From: Chrysomallon squamiferum
Taxonomy: Eukaryota; Mollusca; Gastropoda; Neomphalida; Peltospiridae
Assembly: GCA_012295275.1 (NCBI GenBank)
Contig: CM022676.1
Location: 13,901,221 to 13,965,220, forward strand
Direction: 5' to 3'
Length of the DNA: 64,000 nt
Below are positions 1-11,500 of the stretch, piece by piece. Under the pieces are notes generated by a model. It had not been told where the DNA came from and searched no databases. It saw only the letters and a program-made list of their open reading frames with translations. The first letter of the stretch is position 1. Each line of letters begins with the position of its first letter. The translations under genes were made by a program, and so were the position numbers.

Positions 1-112
1 TTTAGTAAGTGTTTTTATAACCTTTATTAATTTATTAAATTTACCTTTATTATTTTTGGTTTTGTTTCTGTAGAATTATTCTGTTTGTGCCATTTTTTTT
101 ATAATGACATTC

Positions 113-158
<46 letters not shown>

Positions 159-1360
159 AGTAAATAAAATAAATAAATAAATATTAAAATAAATATTAAT
201 ATAAATAAACAAACAAAATTAATGGGAAAAATATATAAAAAAAAAAAAACACAGACAGACCCCACATCCAAAACCATCCAAAAACAATAAACCAATAAAT
301 AATAATAGAATTATAAAATTTGTCTAATAAAATAAGGAATATAAATATAATTGAAGTTGTTGCTTTATTATTCATAGTAGTAGTTGTAATAGAATTATCA
401 TTACAATAATAATAATAATAATAATAATAATAATCATAATAATAATAATAAAAAGAAGATAAAAGCGAACAAGCCAATAATGAAATGTCTGTCATTTTAC
501 TTAGCTATATTAGCCTTTCAAAACATTATGTCCAAAACATTTCCTCTTAATTTTATTAAAACAAATATAAATGGCATGAAATTAACTTAAAGTGAAACTA
601 ATTTGCCTGTTCATTTACTTTTAAAAGTGGCTGATGGCCTAAAACCAAGCATTTCCAAAAGCAGTTTCTGATACTAACAGCACTTACTCTGTATTTCTTT
701 TTTATAATGATGATGATTTAATTTGTTTACATTTTACTCTCTGTGTAATAAGATTTTGAAATACTAGATACTAACACAGTCAGATACAGCAGTACTGGTT
801 TTAGTTATTTCATAAAGGATTAAACTGAAAAATGTAGATAAGATTTTATATTCTACTATAAATAAAGGGAAAGAAAACTAATTTCAAACATAGGTTTTAC
901 TCCCATCGAATATCAGTTTTATTATTTTAAATATGTTTCTTATTTTCAAACATTAAACATTTAAAAATACATGTTCCTTGGAAGTAAGTTTCCATACACC
1001 TAAGTAAAAAGAGTGTTGTAATAAGAAATATATTTAATATGTTTGCCACTATACAAATATTAGAAAGCTAGTTTTAGCAAATGTATACAAATCTAGTAGA
1101 AATATTAGTGGGTGTGAAACTGCACTGTTGTTTCACAAGAACTAACTAGAAAAGTATTGAACAAGAACTTGGGCCATTTAAACAGAAAAAACAGAAAAAT
1201 CATTATAAACAGAATTTTTTTTTTATGCCTCCTCCAATACAATTAAATAATCCAAAAGAATAATGATTAAAATATAGTAAATTAATATTAAAAAGTGTTT
1301 AATTATTTTGTGATAAATTATTAAAAGAATAATAATAATTCATGAAATTCTACTACTGTA

Positions 1361-1409
<49 letters not shown>

Positions 1410-1818
1410 CTCAGCATCATACAACAGTAAGAGCAATAAAAATAATAATTAAATCATCACAGAAAAACGAGAAATAAGGATATACAAACATTGTGAAGAT
1501 TAGTGTTTAGCATAAAAACAAAGGTCTAAGGGGAATAACTCTATTTTAGTATAGCCGGGCTAGTCGAAACGGAAATATCCAAAAGTCAGTATATTAGGTT
1601 TCCAAAAACACACTATTTTTAACTTAAATTAAAAGTAAATAAATAGATAATAAATATAACACTTATTCGAAAAGGAAATAGAGGCAAATTTAAAGGAATT
1701 TAAATTAACGATATCATTAGTAGATGGCAATTCCAAAACTTTAATTTAGAGTTATACCCCTTAGACCGTAAATTTAAGTTCTTGATAAACGACATTATAC
1801 TTTGCGTTTTATTTTCCA

Positions 1819-1870
<52 letters not shown>

Positions 1871-1938
1871 CTCCACATATTTCACAACTAGTTATTTTAC
1901 GTCTTCAGAAATACAGATATATTTTTATTTCCCATAAA

Positions 1939-1985
<47 letters not shown>

Positions 1986-2750
1986 CAACAACAACAACAA
2001 CAACAACAACAATTACAACTGCTATTCTTAAACTTTTATTTTAGACCGTACATTTACTATTCTTGATGAGGACGATATATTTTGTCTTTCATGTTTTTAT
2101 TATTTATTATTATTATTATAATTAAAAATATAGATTTGATTTTATTTCCCATATAACAATAATAACAGAACTAATATTAATCTGAAGTTATTTTAAAACG
2201 ACAATCTCCTAACATTTCTCGCTTATTTGGTAAAATGTTGACAATGGGCAAATTCAGTCTTATTAATTATGATAAAATGCTTAGTATAATATAAAAATAT
2301 TTCTTTATCGAAATCACAAAACTATACATGTATTATCAAGTAATAATAGCAAAAATGTGCAACATTTGATGAAATACTTGTTCGACCTATGATGTGATTC
2401 GATTGTCAGTACGGAGCAGGAGTAATAACTCTTGTTTTATATATATATTTTACAGATTTAGCCAGGCAGAAACTTTCCTAACACTTTACAGTTTGATCCA
2501 CAGGTGAATCAAATCACATCAGACCAGTTAAATCTTAAATTTTTCAGTCAAAGCAAATGTTTTTCTGATTGTAATAGTATAGTGTAAATACATGTGCAGT
2601 GAAAATGTTATTACATTTATTAACATGGCCAAGAACAGACCCAGCAAGCAGAAATAAAGCAGAAATGTAGTTTTATAAATCACAAGTTTTACCCTGACCT
2701 TGATAACACCCAATTAAGTAAAACGTATTAAAGCTTCTCCATAACACATA

Positions 2751-2834
<84 letters not shown>

Positions 2835-3595
2835 GGTATTTTATAAATAAAAATGTTGGTGACTTTTTTCAAAAGAATACGCGATATTAACATTGTAACA
2901 CATTGAAACAGGGAAACCATTTAATTACAGTAATAGAACTAGAAATCTCAGACTGTTTAAATATAGTTTAAAAGTGAATGTGCACTGAAATACTTCAATG
3001 TAACACTGAATTTCAGTAATCTTATGAATTTGTTAATTCAGTGGGGGGAAAAAAAAAGAAAAATAGAAAAAATAGTTAATAATTAATAAACTGACCTGCA
3101 ACTTATATAATTTTAACTGTTTTCATAGAAGACAATCTATCGTAACTCCCAAATCTGAAAGATTTTCATTAATAATTTTTTTTTTTATATAAAGTGTTTT
3201 TTATTGAAAACGTTCCAGATTTCTAAATAAACAAATATTTTTGATTATCATAATGTTAAAGTTACTGATTTGAACTTGTCCTTTTCGTCTCCAGTATTTT
3301 AGAGACACAAATTAATTCACCGTTTATTTATAAAGAAACGATAAATAGAATAATGATAATGAACTGTCTAATCTACATAACTGTCGAAACAATAAATTCA
3401 TTGTCAGAAGACATAATGGGAGTGGTGTAGTCAAAAAAATATCAACACGTAATCCACTATATATTGATATTCTATATAATTAATGTTAATATAGTTGCCA
3501 GACTATTGTTAAATCAGCATCTCATATTTATTTTAAAATATATTTTACTAGGAAATTAGAGTCCAAATACTTACACGTTTTACATTAATATATAA
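1..3595. repeat. Large direct repeat, copy A (partner 50806-54720)
   Basis: This whole stretch matches 50806-54720 in the same orientation, with scattered SNPs, microsatellite length changes and one large indel. The match runs from the first base here to base 3595, where the N gap begins. Copy A lacks about 290 bp present in copy B at about 51522-51811. That extra sequence resembles an older related block at 47.4-47.8 kb, so copy A probably carries a deletion. No gene is seen: content is (AAT)n, (CT)n at 2755-2831, and copies of an AAGGGGAATAACTC-type motif near 1530 and 1750. Abrupt termination at a scaffold gap suggests an alternative haplotype of copy B, though a true segmental duplication is not excluded. 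Confidence 0.9.
2755..2831. repeat. (CT)n microsatellite
   Basis: Nearly pure CT dinucleotide run of about 77 bp. It has a longer allele at the matching place in copy B (about 53855-53960), as expected for a fast-mutating microsatellite. Confidence 0.97.
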
Positions 3596-3795
3596 NNNNN
3601 NNNNNNNNNNNNNNNNNNNNNNNNNNNNNNNNNNNNNNNNNNNNNNNNNNNNNNNNNNNNNNNNNNNNNNNNNNNNNNNNNNNNNNNNNNNNNNNNNNNN
3701 NNNNNNNNNNNNNNNNNNNNNNNNNNNNNNNNNNNNNNNNNNNNNNNNNNNNNNNNNNNNNNNNNNNNNNNNNNNNNNNNNNNNNNNNNNNNNNN
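3596..3795. other. Assembly gap of 200 N
   Basis: Exactly 200 undetermined bases, a size typical of an arbitrary scaffolding gap. The left flank is the end of direct-repeat copy A and the right flank is the first base of the giant inverted repeat. Two large duplications therefore meet at this point, which makes order and orientation here suspect. Confidence 1.
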
Positions 3796-3984
3796 CTCAA
3801 TGAAATAAATGTTTTATCAATGTTAAAATAATTATGTACTGGTATTAAACGTTAGTTTTGTTCGCTCTTACTGTTACTACAAACACTCATCGTCAACGAG
3901 CGAAATATAAAAATCATGGATTCGTTTAACAGAGAAAACATGACAGCTAACGTGATATCTTTTTACACTTTGTAAATTTAATTT

Positions 3985-4100
3985 TAATTGTATTATTATT
4001 ATTATTAGTAGTAGTAGTAGTAGTAGTAGTAGTTGTAGTAGTAGTATTAGTAGTAGTAGCAGTAGTAGTGGTAATAGTAGTAGTTTTGTTATTTATTTAT
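3985..4100. repeat. Degenerate (TAG)n trinucleotide tract
   Basis: Imperfect TAG/TAT repeats followed by TTTA repeats, with a similar tract at 4265-4335. Both are mirrored in the right arm at about 16820-16890 and 17070-17180. Serine-rich open frames across them are repeat artefacts. Confidence 0.9.
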
Positions 4101-4413
4101 TTATTTTAATTTTATTTTATTCTCTCACTCTCTGCCTCGCTGTCTTCTTACAGTTTAACCTAGAGACCCCTTATCAGATGTTCTGTGTACCACGTGCATG
4201 ACTGACATTTTCTTTTCTTTTTCCTTTTCTAAATTTCTTCTTCTTATTTATACTATTGTCAGTATTATTATTACTAGTAGTAGTAGTAGTAGTAGTAGTG
4301 GTAGTAGTAGTAGTAGTGGTAGTAGTAGTAGTCGACGCATTATTTATTCATTTATTTATTTATTTTATATTTTTCTTCAGGACTCAACGCAGCTGTTGAC
4401 TGCTAACTGCCAG

Positions 4414-5035
4414 ATCGTCGCGAGAGTTGAGGCTGTTTCGATGGTTGAAAGGAAGGCGAAGGCAGAAGACGCCTGCTTCCAAGCCGCCAGACAGCGAGTA
4501 CGGATTCAACGAGGAGAATCTCGACTCAAAGGATTACCACATTTATGAGGAGATTTCCGACCTGCATTTTCAGTGTGATCGGGAACCACGGAGAAACGGT
4601 GATTTCAAGGGAGAGTTTCAAAGCCAGGACGGATCTTACATGGTGGTAAACATTCCCGAGCCTGATGTCCGTGCGAGAAGTGACGCAGAGACAACAGTCC
4701 GATCTCGTGCTTCGTCGGTTTTCGCCTTTGCTCTGACTGGTCGGCGCAATTCGTCCATGTCCGGCAACACGGAAACAAGTTCGAGTGGCGTGGATCTCAC
4801 GTACGACTTGTCGGATTCACAGCGGTGCTGTCCAGTGGACATTAGTCACTTAAGTTCAGACAGTTTTCCGGAAACGGGAGAACATCGACCGATGCACTGC
4901 GGAGACTACAGCTTGTTAGCGAGCAGCGACACGGGCTGCGAGTATGACGTCAGCACCTCCAGCGACGGCGACTCGACGAATTACGAGTTGCAGTTAGCGA
5001 GAATTGAGCAAAACTTAGCCCACAAGTCCAAATAA
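4414..5035 (+). CDS. Receptor cytoplasmic-tail-like exon, tyrosine-motif rich (left arm)
   Basis: This is an open frame of about 205 codons in a GC-richer island. No ATG begins it, and an in-frame TGA lies at 4397-4399. It therefore probably starts at a splice acceptor; the AG before 4414 is my choice, and a stronger-looking one precedes 4381 but would read into the TGA. The first residues are strongly basic (RLFRWLKGRRRQK, from 4430), as after a transmembrane helix. Tyrosine motifs follow: IYEEI (YEEI is the optimal Src-family SH2 ligand), YMVV, YDLS, YSLL and YDVS. The rest is Ser/Asp-rich and probably disordered. The frame ends at TAA 5033-5035, inside an AAGGGAGATAAT motif. The membrane exon would lie in or beyond the gap. 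I do not recognise the family; a receptor tail is inference. Confidence 0.55.
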
Positions 5036-5946
5036 GGGAGATAATCCAACAGGTGACGCCAGTCAACGAGGAATCTGACAGCGAATCCATGACGACTGTC
5101 TTTAGTCTCTCTGCGACGTCACAGATACAAGGATGTCAATTGGTGTCTAAAAGCTATTCCGATGACGAAGGCGCTCTGGCGGACTATTCCGAATCGGAGA
5201 ACAGTAGCGGTTACTACGAGACTGAATTTCGATGGAGCAAAACGATGAAATGCGATCTTGTCAAACTGGCTGGCACGTGCAAGACGTGTGTCAGACACAG
5301 CCGCGCGGACCAGACTCGCTACAGCGACACACCCTGTTCTCAGTGTGCTTCACTTTCGTGTGCAAGCCTCAGTGAAAAGTCGAGCCGAGCTGAACAGCGG
5401 CTCAGACAAAACAGTTCACGTTCGTATCATCACAAACAGACTCTCAGCGACTCAAACCGCTCTAAAGTTCCTCTCACAGTTTCGATCCCGAAGCACAAGC
5501 ATCACAGCACTCCCGTTCCGAAAACAAAATCTCGTAGACAGGTGAGAGATTTGAACTCAGGACGGTCCAAATTTAAAACTAGTTCACTTATGACAGAAGC
5601 ACGCACGGACAAACACAACAGCGTGGAGGAAAATACTTCTCTGTGCAGGCTTTCTTGTTCTGAAACTGACCTGCAGACTGATTCGATTGAACAGCTCAGT
5701 AACACGAGTAACAGAACACATACAGATCAACAGGCAACGCACGACGCAGAAGAGTATGAATACACGCATGCGTACTCGGCAGATGTTTGCGACATCCGGA
5801 CTAGAAAATCCTTCCATTCTAACAAAATTGCAAAATCTCGAAATTTCGATTCTGTCGATATCTACAAATCACGTGCCAGTAACAATCGCCTTCTTTCGGA
5901 TTTAATCGTCAATAATTACCATGAACGACAACTCTTGTTTGGATAA
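5008..5946 (+). CDS. Second tail-like ORF, -1 frame relative to the first (left arm)
   Basis: This frame is open from just after a TGA at 5005-5007 to TGA/TAA near 5946, about 310 codons. It overlaps the first ORF by 28 bases in the -1 frame. Composition matches the first ORF: Ser/Thr/Asp-rich with tyrosine clusters (GYYETEF, YEYTHAY) and a small Cys cluster (KTCVRH, PCSQCASLSC). No transmembrane segment or known domain is seen. It has no convincing start of its own: the first ATG is at about 5089. It is most simply the continuation of the first ORF after an indel, or a separate exon. No canonical -1 slippery heptamer is present, so programmed frameshifting is unlikely. The right-arm copy carries a further 2-bp insertion that breaks it. 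Function unknown. Confidence 0.5.
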   Translation, partial: AKLSPQVQIREIIQQVTPVNEESDSESMTTVFSLSATSQIQGCQLVSKSYSDDEGALADYSESENSSGYYETEFRWSKTMKCDLVKLAGTCKTCVRHSRADQTRYSDTPCSQCASLSCASLSEKSSRAEQRLRQNSSRSYHHKQTLSDSNRSKVPLTVSIPKHKHHSTPVPKTKSRRQVRDLNSGRSKFKTSSLMTEARTDKHNSVEENTSLCRLSCSETDLQTDSIEQLSNTSNRTHTDQQATHDAEEYEYTHAYSADVCDIRTRKSFHSNKIAKSRNFDSVDIYKSRASNNRLLSDLIVNNYHERQLLFG

Positions 5947-7320
<1,374 letters not shown>

Positions 7321-7339
7321 TCTAATTGCCGACTGTGAC

Positions 7340-7560
7340 ACGATAATCAGATAAGAGACACGTCAGTGTTAATTCTGACAAGATAATCCAGCATGAAATA
7401 ATTAACTCTTTGTCATCCGCCAGTCGCAGTGTCGCCTGGCTCCGTGACGTCACAATCACGTCACATGACAGAGCGGGAATTAGTGTCACCCACGAAACGT
7501 GACGTAACATCAACTTTCATTTGAGTTTCTATCGCAGACGGAACTTGCGTAACGGTAGTT
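7340..7560. promoter_or_regulatory. CRE/GATA-rich regulatory block (left arm)
   Basis: A GC-balanced island in AT-rich surroundings. It holds a perfect palindromic CRE, TGACGTCA at 7445-7452, a half-overlapping CACGTCA at 7457-7463, and TGACGTAA at 7500-7507. Several GATAA words lie at 7342-7386. Such clusters bind CREB/ATF and GATA factors in animals. The block is preserved in the right arm with few changes while neighbouring simple repeats differ. Which gene it would serve is unclear. A promoter or enhancer role is inference from motif density. Confidence 0.45.
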
Positions 7561-7679
7561 AACTTGGATAGACGAAGTAGAACAAGATAAAAAAGAACAA
7601 TAAAGAAACAAAATTGTGATAACTGATACCAGAAATACCAAAGTAATAGTAAAACGAGTAGTAATAATAGTCATTGTTG

Positions 7680-8135
7680 TAAAGTAGTAGTAGTAGTGAT
7701 AGTAGTGGTGGTGGATGTAGTAGAACTAGTAGTAGTAGCAGTGGTAGTTTCAACAGTAGTAGTACAGATGTCAGTAATAACTCTTAATGTAGTAGTAGTA
7801 GTGGTTGTCGTAGTTGCAGTAGTAGTAGTAGTAGAGGTGTTAATAATAAAAATCACTGTAATAGTACCAGAGGTTTTAGTAATAACAGTCACTGTAGTAG
7901 TGGTGGTGATAGTAGTAGTAGTAGTAGTATAGGTGTGAGTGTAATTACAGTAATGATTGCACACTTAGGGAATTACTACATTTTCATCGTCTTTCTGTCT
8001 ATCTGACTTTCATTTTGGATTTATTATTATCATTATTATCATTATTATTATTATTATCATCATCATCATCATCATTATTATTATTATTATCATCATTATT
8101 ATTATTATTATTATTATTATAATTACTACTACTAC
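7680..8135. repeat. Degenerate (GTA)n and (ATT/ATC)n tract
   Basis: Imperfect TAG/GTA trinucleotides to about 7935, then ATT/ATC repeats to about 8135. Mirrored at about 12990-13455. Thr-, Val- and Ser-rich frames over it are repeat shadows. Confidence 0.92.
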
Positions 8136-8394
8136 TATTATTGTTATACTTATGCAAAAGAGGATATTTGGTCGTACTTTATAACCTTTCTGAATGCTTG
8201 GGATTAAATTTCTTTAGACTTCTTCTTTCGTTATAGGATTTAGCTGTGTGAAGTGTGAAATTCATAATTTACACCTGTATTCATTGCAAACGTGTTTATC
8301 ACAGGCTGCTAATTGAATCGCGCAGTTCAGCGCCTATTAGCGCAGGAAAGTAATAACAAAATGCAGATGGAAATAAATGGTTATAGAGAAAACG

Positions 8395-8520
8395 TTTATG
8401 GCCAATATTTCCGAACGGTTTTGGCTATTTTTTTACGACCAATAAAAGCGGTAATGCCGAGTTTCCAATCAACGCGTCGGTATCACTGTTTGAAGACTCA
8501 GAGTGAATATCAGTGAGAAA
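8395..8520 (+). promoter_or_regulatory. CCAAT/TATA-like core promoter candidate (left arm)
   Basis: Three CCAAT boxes (8402-8406, 8439-8443, 8465-8469) flank an ATAAAA element at 8442-8447. An initiator-like TATCACTG lies at about 8481, 35-40 bp downstream. The surrounding 200 bp is GC-balanced and unusually well conserved between arms. A GT donor-like site (CAGTGAGA) follows near 8511, as for a short 5' exon. No downstream coding exon is identified in this orientation, so the call is tentative. Confidence 0.3.
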
Positions 8521-8769
8521 TTGAAACACGGTTAATGTTTGCTAGTATTTGCAGGAAATATCCAATGAGAATTAAAATCACGATTATTATGCTGTTGTTT
8601 TTTTGTTTTTTTGTTTTTTTTTTAATAATAATAAAAAAAAATAATAGAAGAGAGCGTGCAGATATTTGTTATCTTATTTGTTTTGTATCGCTATACAGTA
8701 ACTAATGTTAACTTAAACTATAAGGCTTCACTGTATATTCGGATAAGAGCTTTGCAATCTATGTAACTA

Positions 8770-9060
8770 TGTAGTAGTAGTAGCAACAGCAACAGTAGTG
8801 GTTATACTAGTTGTAGTAGTAGCAGTTGTTATTGTTGTAACAGTAGTAGTAATAACAGCAGATGCAATAGTAGTAACCGTTGGAATGGTAGTAGTAGTAG
8901 CAATATCAGTAATATCACTAGTAGAGGTACTAGTAGTAGTACTGCTAGTAGTATTATAACTTTTAGTAGTAGTGTTAGTAATTACTACAAGTACAATAAT
9001 AGTAGTAGATATTTCTCCAGTATTGGAAGTAAACCTCTATGTCTATACTAGTAATAGTAG
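8770..9060. repeat. Degenerate (TAG)n tract
   Basis: Imperfect TAG/CAG/AAT trinucleotides over about 290 bp, mirrored at about 12070-12355. Serine-rich frames across it are artefacts. Confidence 0.9.
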
Positions 9061-9168
9061 TGACACCAGTAGAAATCACAGTAAGAATAGTTACTAATAC
9101 TATTAGTACTACAGGCACAAAGCAACGAGAAAATCAAGGATATCTTCAACATCGTTTATTTGCTTTCG

Positions 9169-9363
9169 TTAAACGATCCACCTCTGGACATCAATACTTT
9201 TACACATGTTTGGTGAATGGTCTAAAACATCTGCGTTTTGAATGTTATTTTTAAAGAAATATATTAGCGCGCGTTGACACTCCTTTCTCATGTTGCATCT
9301 TGCTTCAAGATGTTTGAAAAACCAGAAGTCACAGTAACTCTTATCATTGTTCAAAGCTTTCCC
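9169..9363 (-). CDS. Last exon of a cysteine-rich secreted protein (left-arm copy)
   Basis: On the minus strand a TTTCAG acceptor precedes 9363, and the exon runs 195 bases to a stop at 9169. It encodes 64 residues, the same as the right-arm exon 11761-11955. Length, intron phase 0 and cysteine spacing (10 residues, C-x11-C-x5-C-x24-C) exactly match exon 2 of the complete gene at 25492-26313; the fifth cysteine of that gene is absent here. The motif C-D-x-x-[FY]-[FY]-K-H-L-E is shared. The signal-peptide exon should lie at higher coordinates, but that direction reaches the minisatellite and the palindrome centre, and none is found. It is therefore an orphan exon here. An AATAAA follows the stop. 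Family name unknown. Confidence 0.65.
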   Translation of the reverse strand, partial: GKALNNDKSYCDFWFFKHLEARCNMRKECQRALIYFFKNNIQNADVLDHSPNMCKSIDVQRWIV

Positions 9364-9624
9364 CTGAAATACGAAACGATTTTAAAATCTGTGTTTCTGA
9401 GTCTTATATTTAGGACAGAATGTGTGCTTGGCTCTTTGTGTACATCACTCTGAATTTGTATATGTGCGTCCAGGCGTGTATATGTGTGCTTGGATATATT
9501 TCTATGTTTGTATGAGTATTTTTGTATGTGTATTCATGTGTCTCTATGCATGTATATTCATATATGTTAGTGTGTATGTTTGTGTGTTTTTCTACATTTG
9601 TATGCATATATATATATAGAAAGT

Positions 9625-10175
9625 TTATTGACACAAAGATAACTGAAATCCAGACGTTTACTTAAACAAAGATAACTGATATCAGGACGTTTACTTACAC
9701 AAAGATAACTCATATCAGGATGTTTACTTACACAAAGATAACTGAGATCAAGACGTTAACTTACACAAAGATAACTGAGATCAGGACGTTGACTTACACA
9801 AAGATAACAGATATCAGGACGTTGACTTACACAAAGATAACTCATATCAGGATGTTTACTTACACAAAGATAACTCAGATCACGACGTTTACTTACACAA
9901 AGATAACTCATATCAGGATGTTTACTTACACAAAGATAACTCAGATCACGACGTTTACTTACACAAAGATAACTGAGATCAGGACATTTACTTACACAAA
10001 GATAACTGAGATCACGACGTTTACTTACACAAAGATAACTGAGATCACGACGTTTACTTACACAAAGATAACTGATATCAGGATGTGTGCTTACACAAAG
10101 ATAACTCAGATCAGGACGTTTACTTACACAAAGATAACTGAGATCATTACGTTTTGTTACACAAAGATAACAGAT
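9625..10175. repeat. 33-bp minisatellite, left array
   Basis: About 16-17 tandem copies of a 33-bp unit with core ACACAAAGATAACTGAGATC. Because 33 is a multiple of 3, one frame stays open and would encode an 11-residue repeat (TYTKITEIRTF). No start context, codon bias or conserved flank supports a protein. It is mirrored by a longer array at about 10795-11500. Confidence 0.95.
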
Positions 10176-10794
10176 AAATAAAAATAATGTTTTGTTGATA
10201 ACAGATCAATATCTTTAATATGTGAAGAAAACAATGCAAAAAGCGATGTCAGGTTTACATGGCAAAAAATAAACATAAATACGTACATAATGCCATATAT
10301 ACATTTGTGTGTGTGTGTGTGTGCCTATCATGGTGTCGATGCTTAAAGTGGTCGGTATCATATATTACTGTTGCTATTTAACACGTCATAGTATTCTATT
10401 CCCCTAGATATCATAACGAACACTTTAAGCATTTACACCGTGACACACATATACACGCACACTCAAACACACACATATGTATCAACTAGGTAAATAACAC
10501 ATCAACAAGGGTAGAGTTTGAGTTATTTATTTTTATATAGAATATGTCTTGTAATGTTATGAAGTATAACAATCGCAACTACATGATTTACGATTTTGTG
10601 GAAATATCAGTTAAAATAATTAATGACGGAATCTGTCACTGGAGAGTCCTTGTACCAACCTGAAGACAGACAGATATACAGACCCACACACGGATTCACA
10701 TCAGCCACTCATATACAACTATTGATATAGTAGATAAAACATACATGAATAAAAAAAAAGCACAGACCCTAAACATACAAAAACACATATAAGT
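10176..10794. other. Palindrome spacer
   Basis: Single-copy centre between the two arms. It holds a fold-back element (10328-10444) inside a longer dispersed repeat (about 10300-10648) and short (GT)n/(CA)n runs. No coding signal is seen. Confidence 0.8.
10300..10648 (+). mobile_element. Dispersed fold-back repeat, copy 1
   Basis: Matches 29730-30090 in reverse orientation. The core (10328-10444) is a near-perfect inverted repeat: arms 10328-10361 and about 10409-10444 share ATGCTTAAAGTG and its complement, bordered by GGTGTC and GACACC-like ends, with a loop of about 50 bp. (GT)n and (CA)n runs flank it. The structure resembles a MITE, but no target-site duplication could be defined, so the class is uncertain. 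Confidence 0.6.
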
Positions 10795-11500
10795 TATCTT
10801 TGTGTAAGTAAACTTCCTGATATCTGTTATCTTTGTGTAAGTGAACGTCCTCATATATGTTATCTTTCTGTAAGTAAACGTCCTCATATCTGTTATCTTT
10901 GTGTAACAAAACGTAATGATCTCAGTTATCTTTGTGTAAGTAAACGTCCTGATCTGAGTTATCTTTGTGTAAGTAAACATCCTGATATCAGTTATCTTTG
11001 TGTAAGTAAACATCCTGATATCAGTTATCTTTGTGTAAGTAAATGTCCTGATCTCAGTTATCTTTGTGTAAGTAAACGTCGTGATCTGAGTTATCTTTGT
11101 GTAAGTAAACATCCTGATATGAGTTATCTTTGTGTAAGTAAACGTCGTGATCTGAGTTATCTTTGTGTAAGTAAACATCCTGATATGAGTTATCTTTGTG
11201 TAAGTAAACGTCGTGATCTGAGTTATCTTTGTGTAAGTAAACATCCTGATATCTGTTATCTTTGTGTAAGTCAACGTCCTGATATCTGTTATCTTTGTGT
11301 AAGTCAACGTCCTGATCTCAGTTATCTTTGTGTAAGTTAACGTCTTGATCTCAGTTATCTTTGTGTTAGTAAACATCCTATGTTATCTTTGTGTAAGTAA
11401 ACGTCCTGATATCAGTTATCTTTGTGTAAGTAAACGTCCTGATATCAGTTATCTTTGTTTAAGTAAACGTCTGGATTTCAGTTATCTTTGTGTCAATAAA
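10795..11500. repeat. 33-bp minisatellite, right array
   Basis: Reverse complement of the left array but longer, about 21 units. The innermost three units (10795-10876) have no partner in the left arm. Unit variants (CGTC/CATC; GATATC/GATCTC) alternate in blocks, suggesting local unit expansion. Confidence 0.95.

Noticed and set aside
3585-3800. Open frame across the N run
   Set aside because: It consists of undetermined bases and is not sequence evidence.
4198-4548. Frame overlapping the start of the tail exon
   Set aside because: It starts in a (TAG)n tract, and its later part is the shadow of the tail exon in another frame.
5000-5040. Programmed -1 ribosomal frameshift between the tail ORFs
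   Set aside because: The overlap lacks a canonical X-XXY-YYZ slippery heptamer in the zero frame (CAA AAC preceded by G), and no downstream structure is evident.
9720-10181. 11-residue repeat proteins from the minisatellites (also 10696-11376)
   Set aside because: The unit is 33 bp, so any stop-free frame stays open; there is no codon bias, signal peptide or splice context.
9625-11500. CRISPR-like array
   Set aside because: The repeats are head-to-tail without unique spacers, in eukaryotic DNA, with no cas genes.
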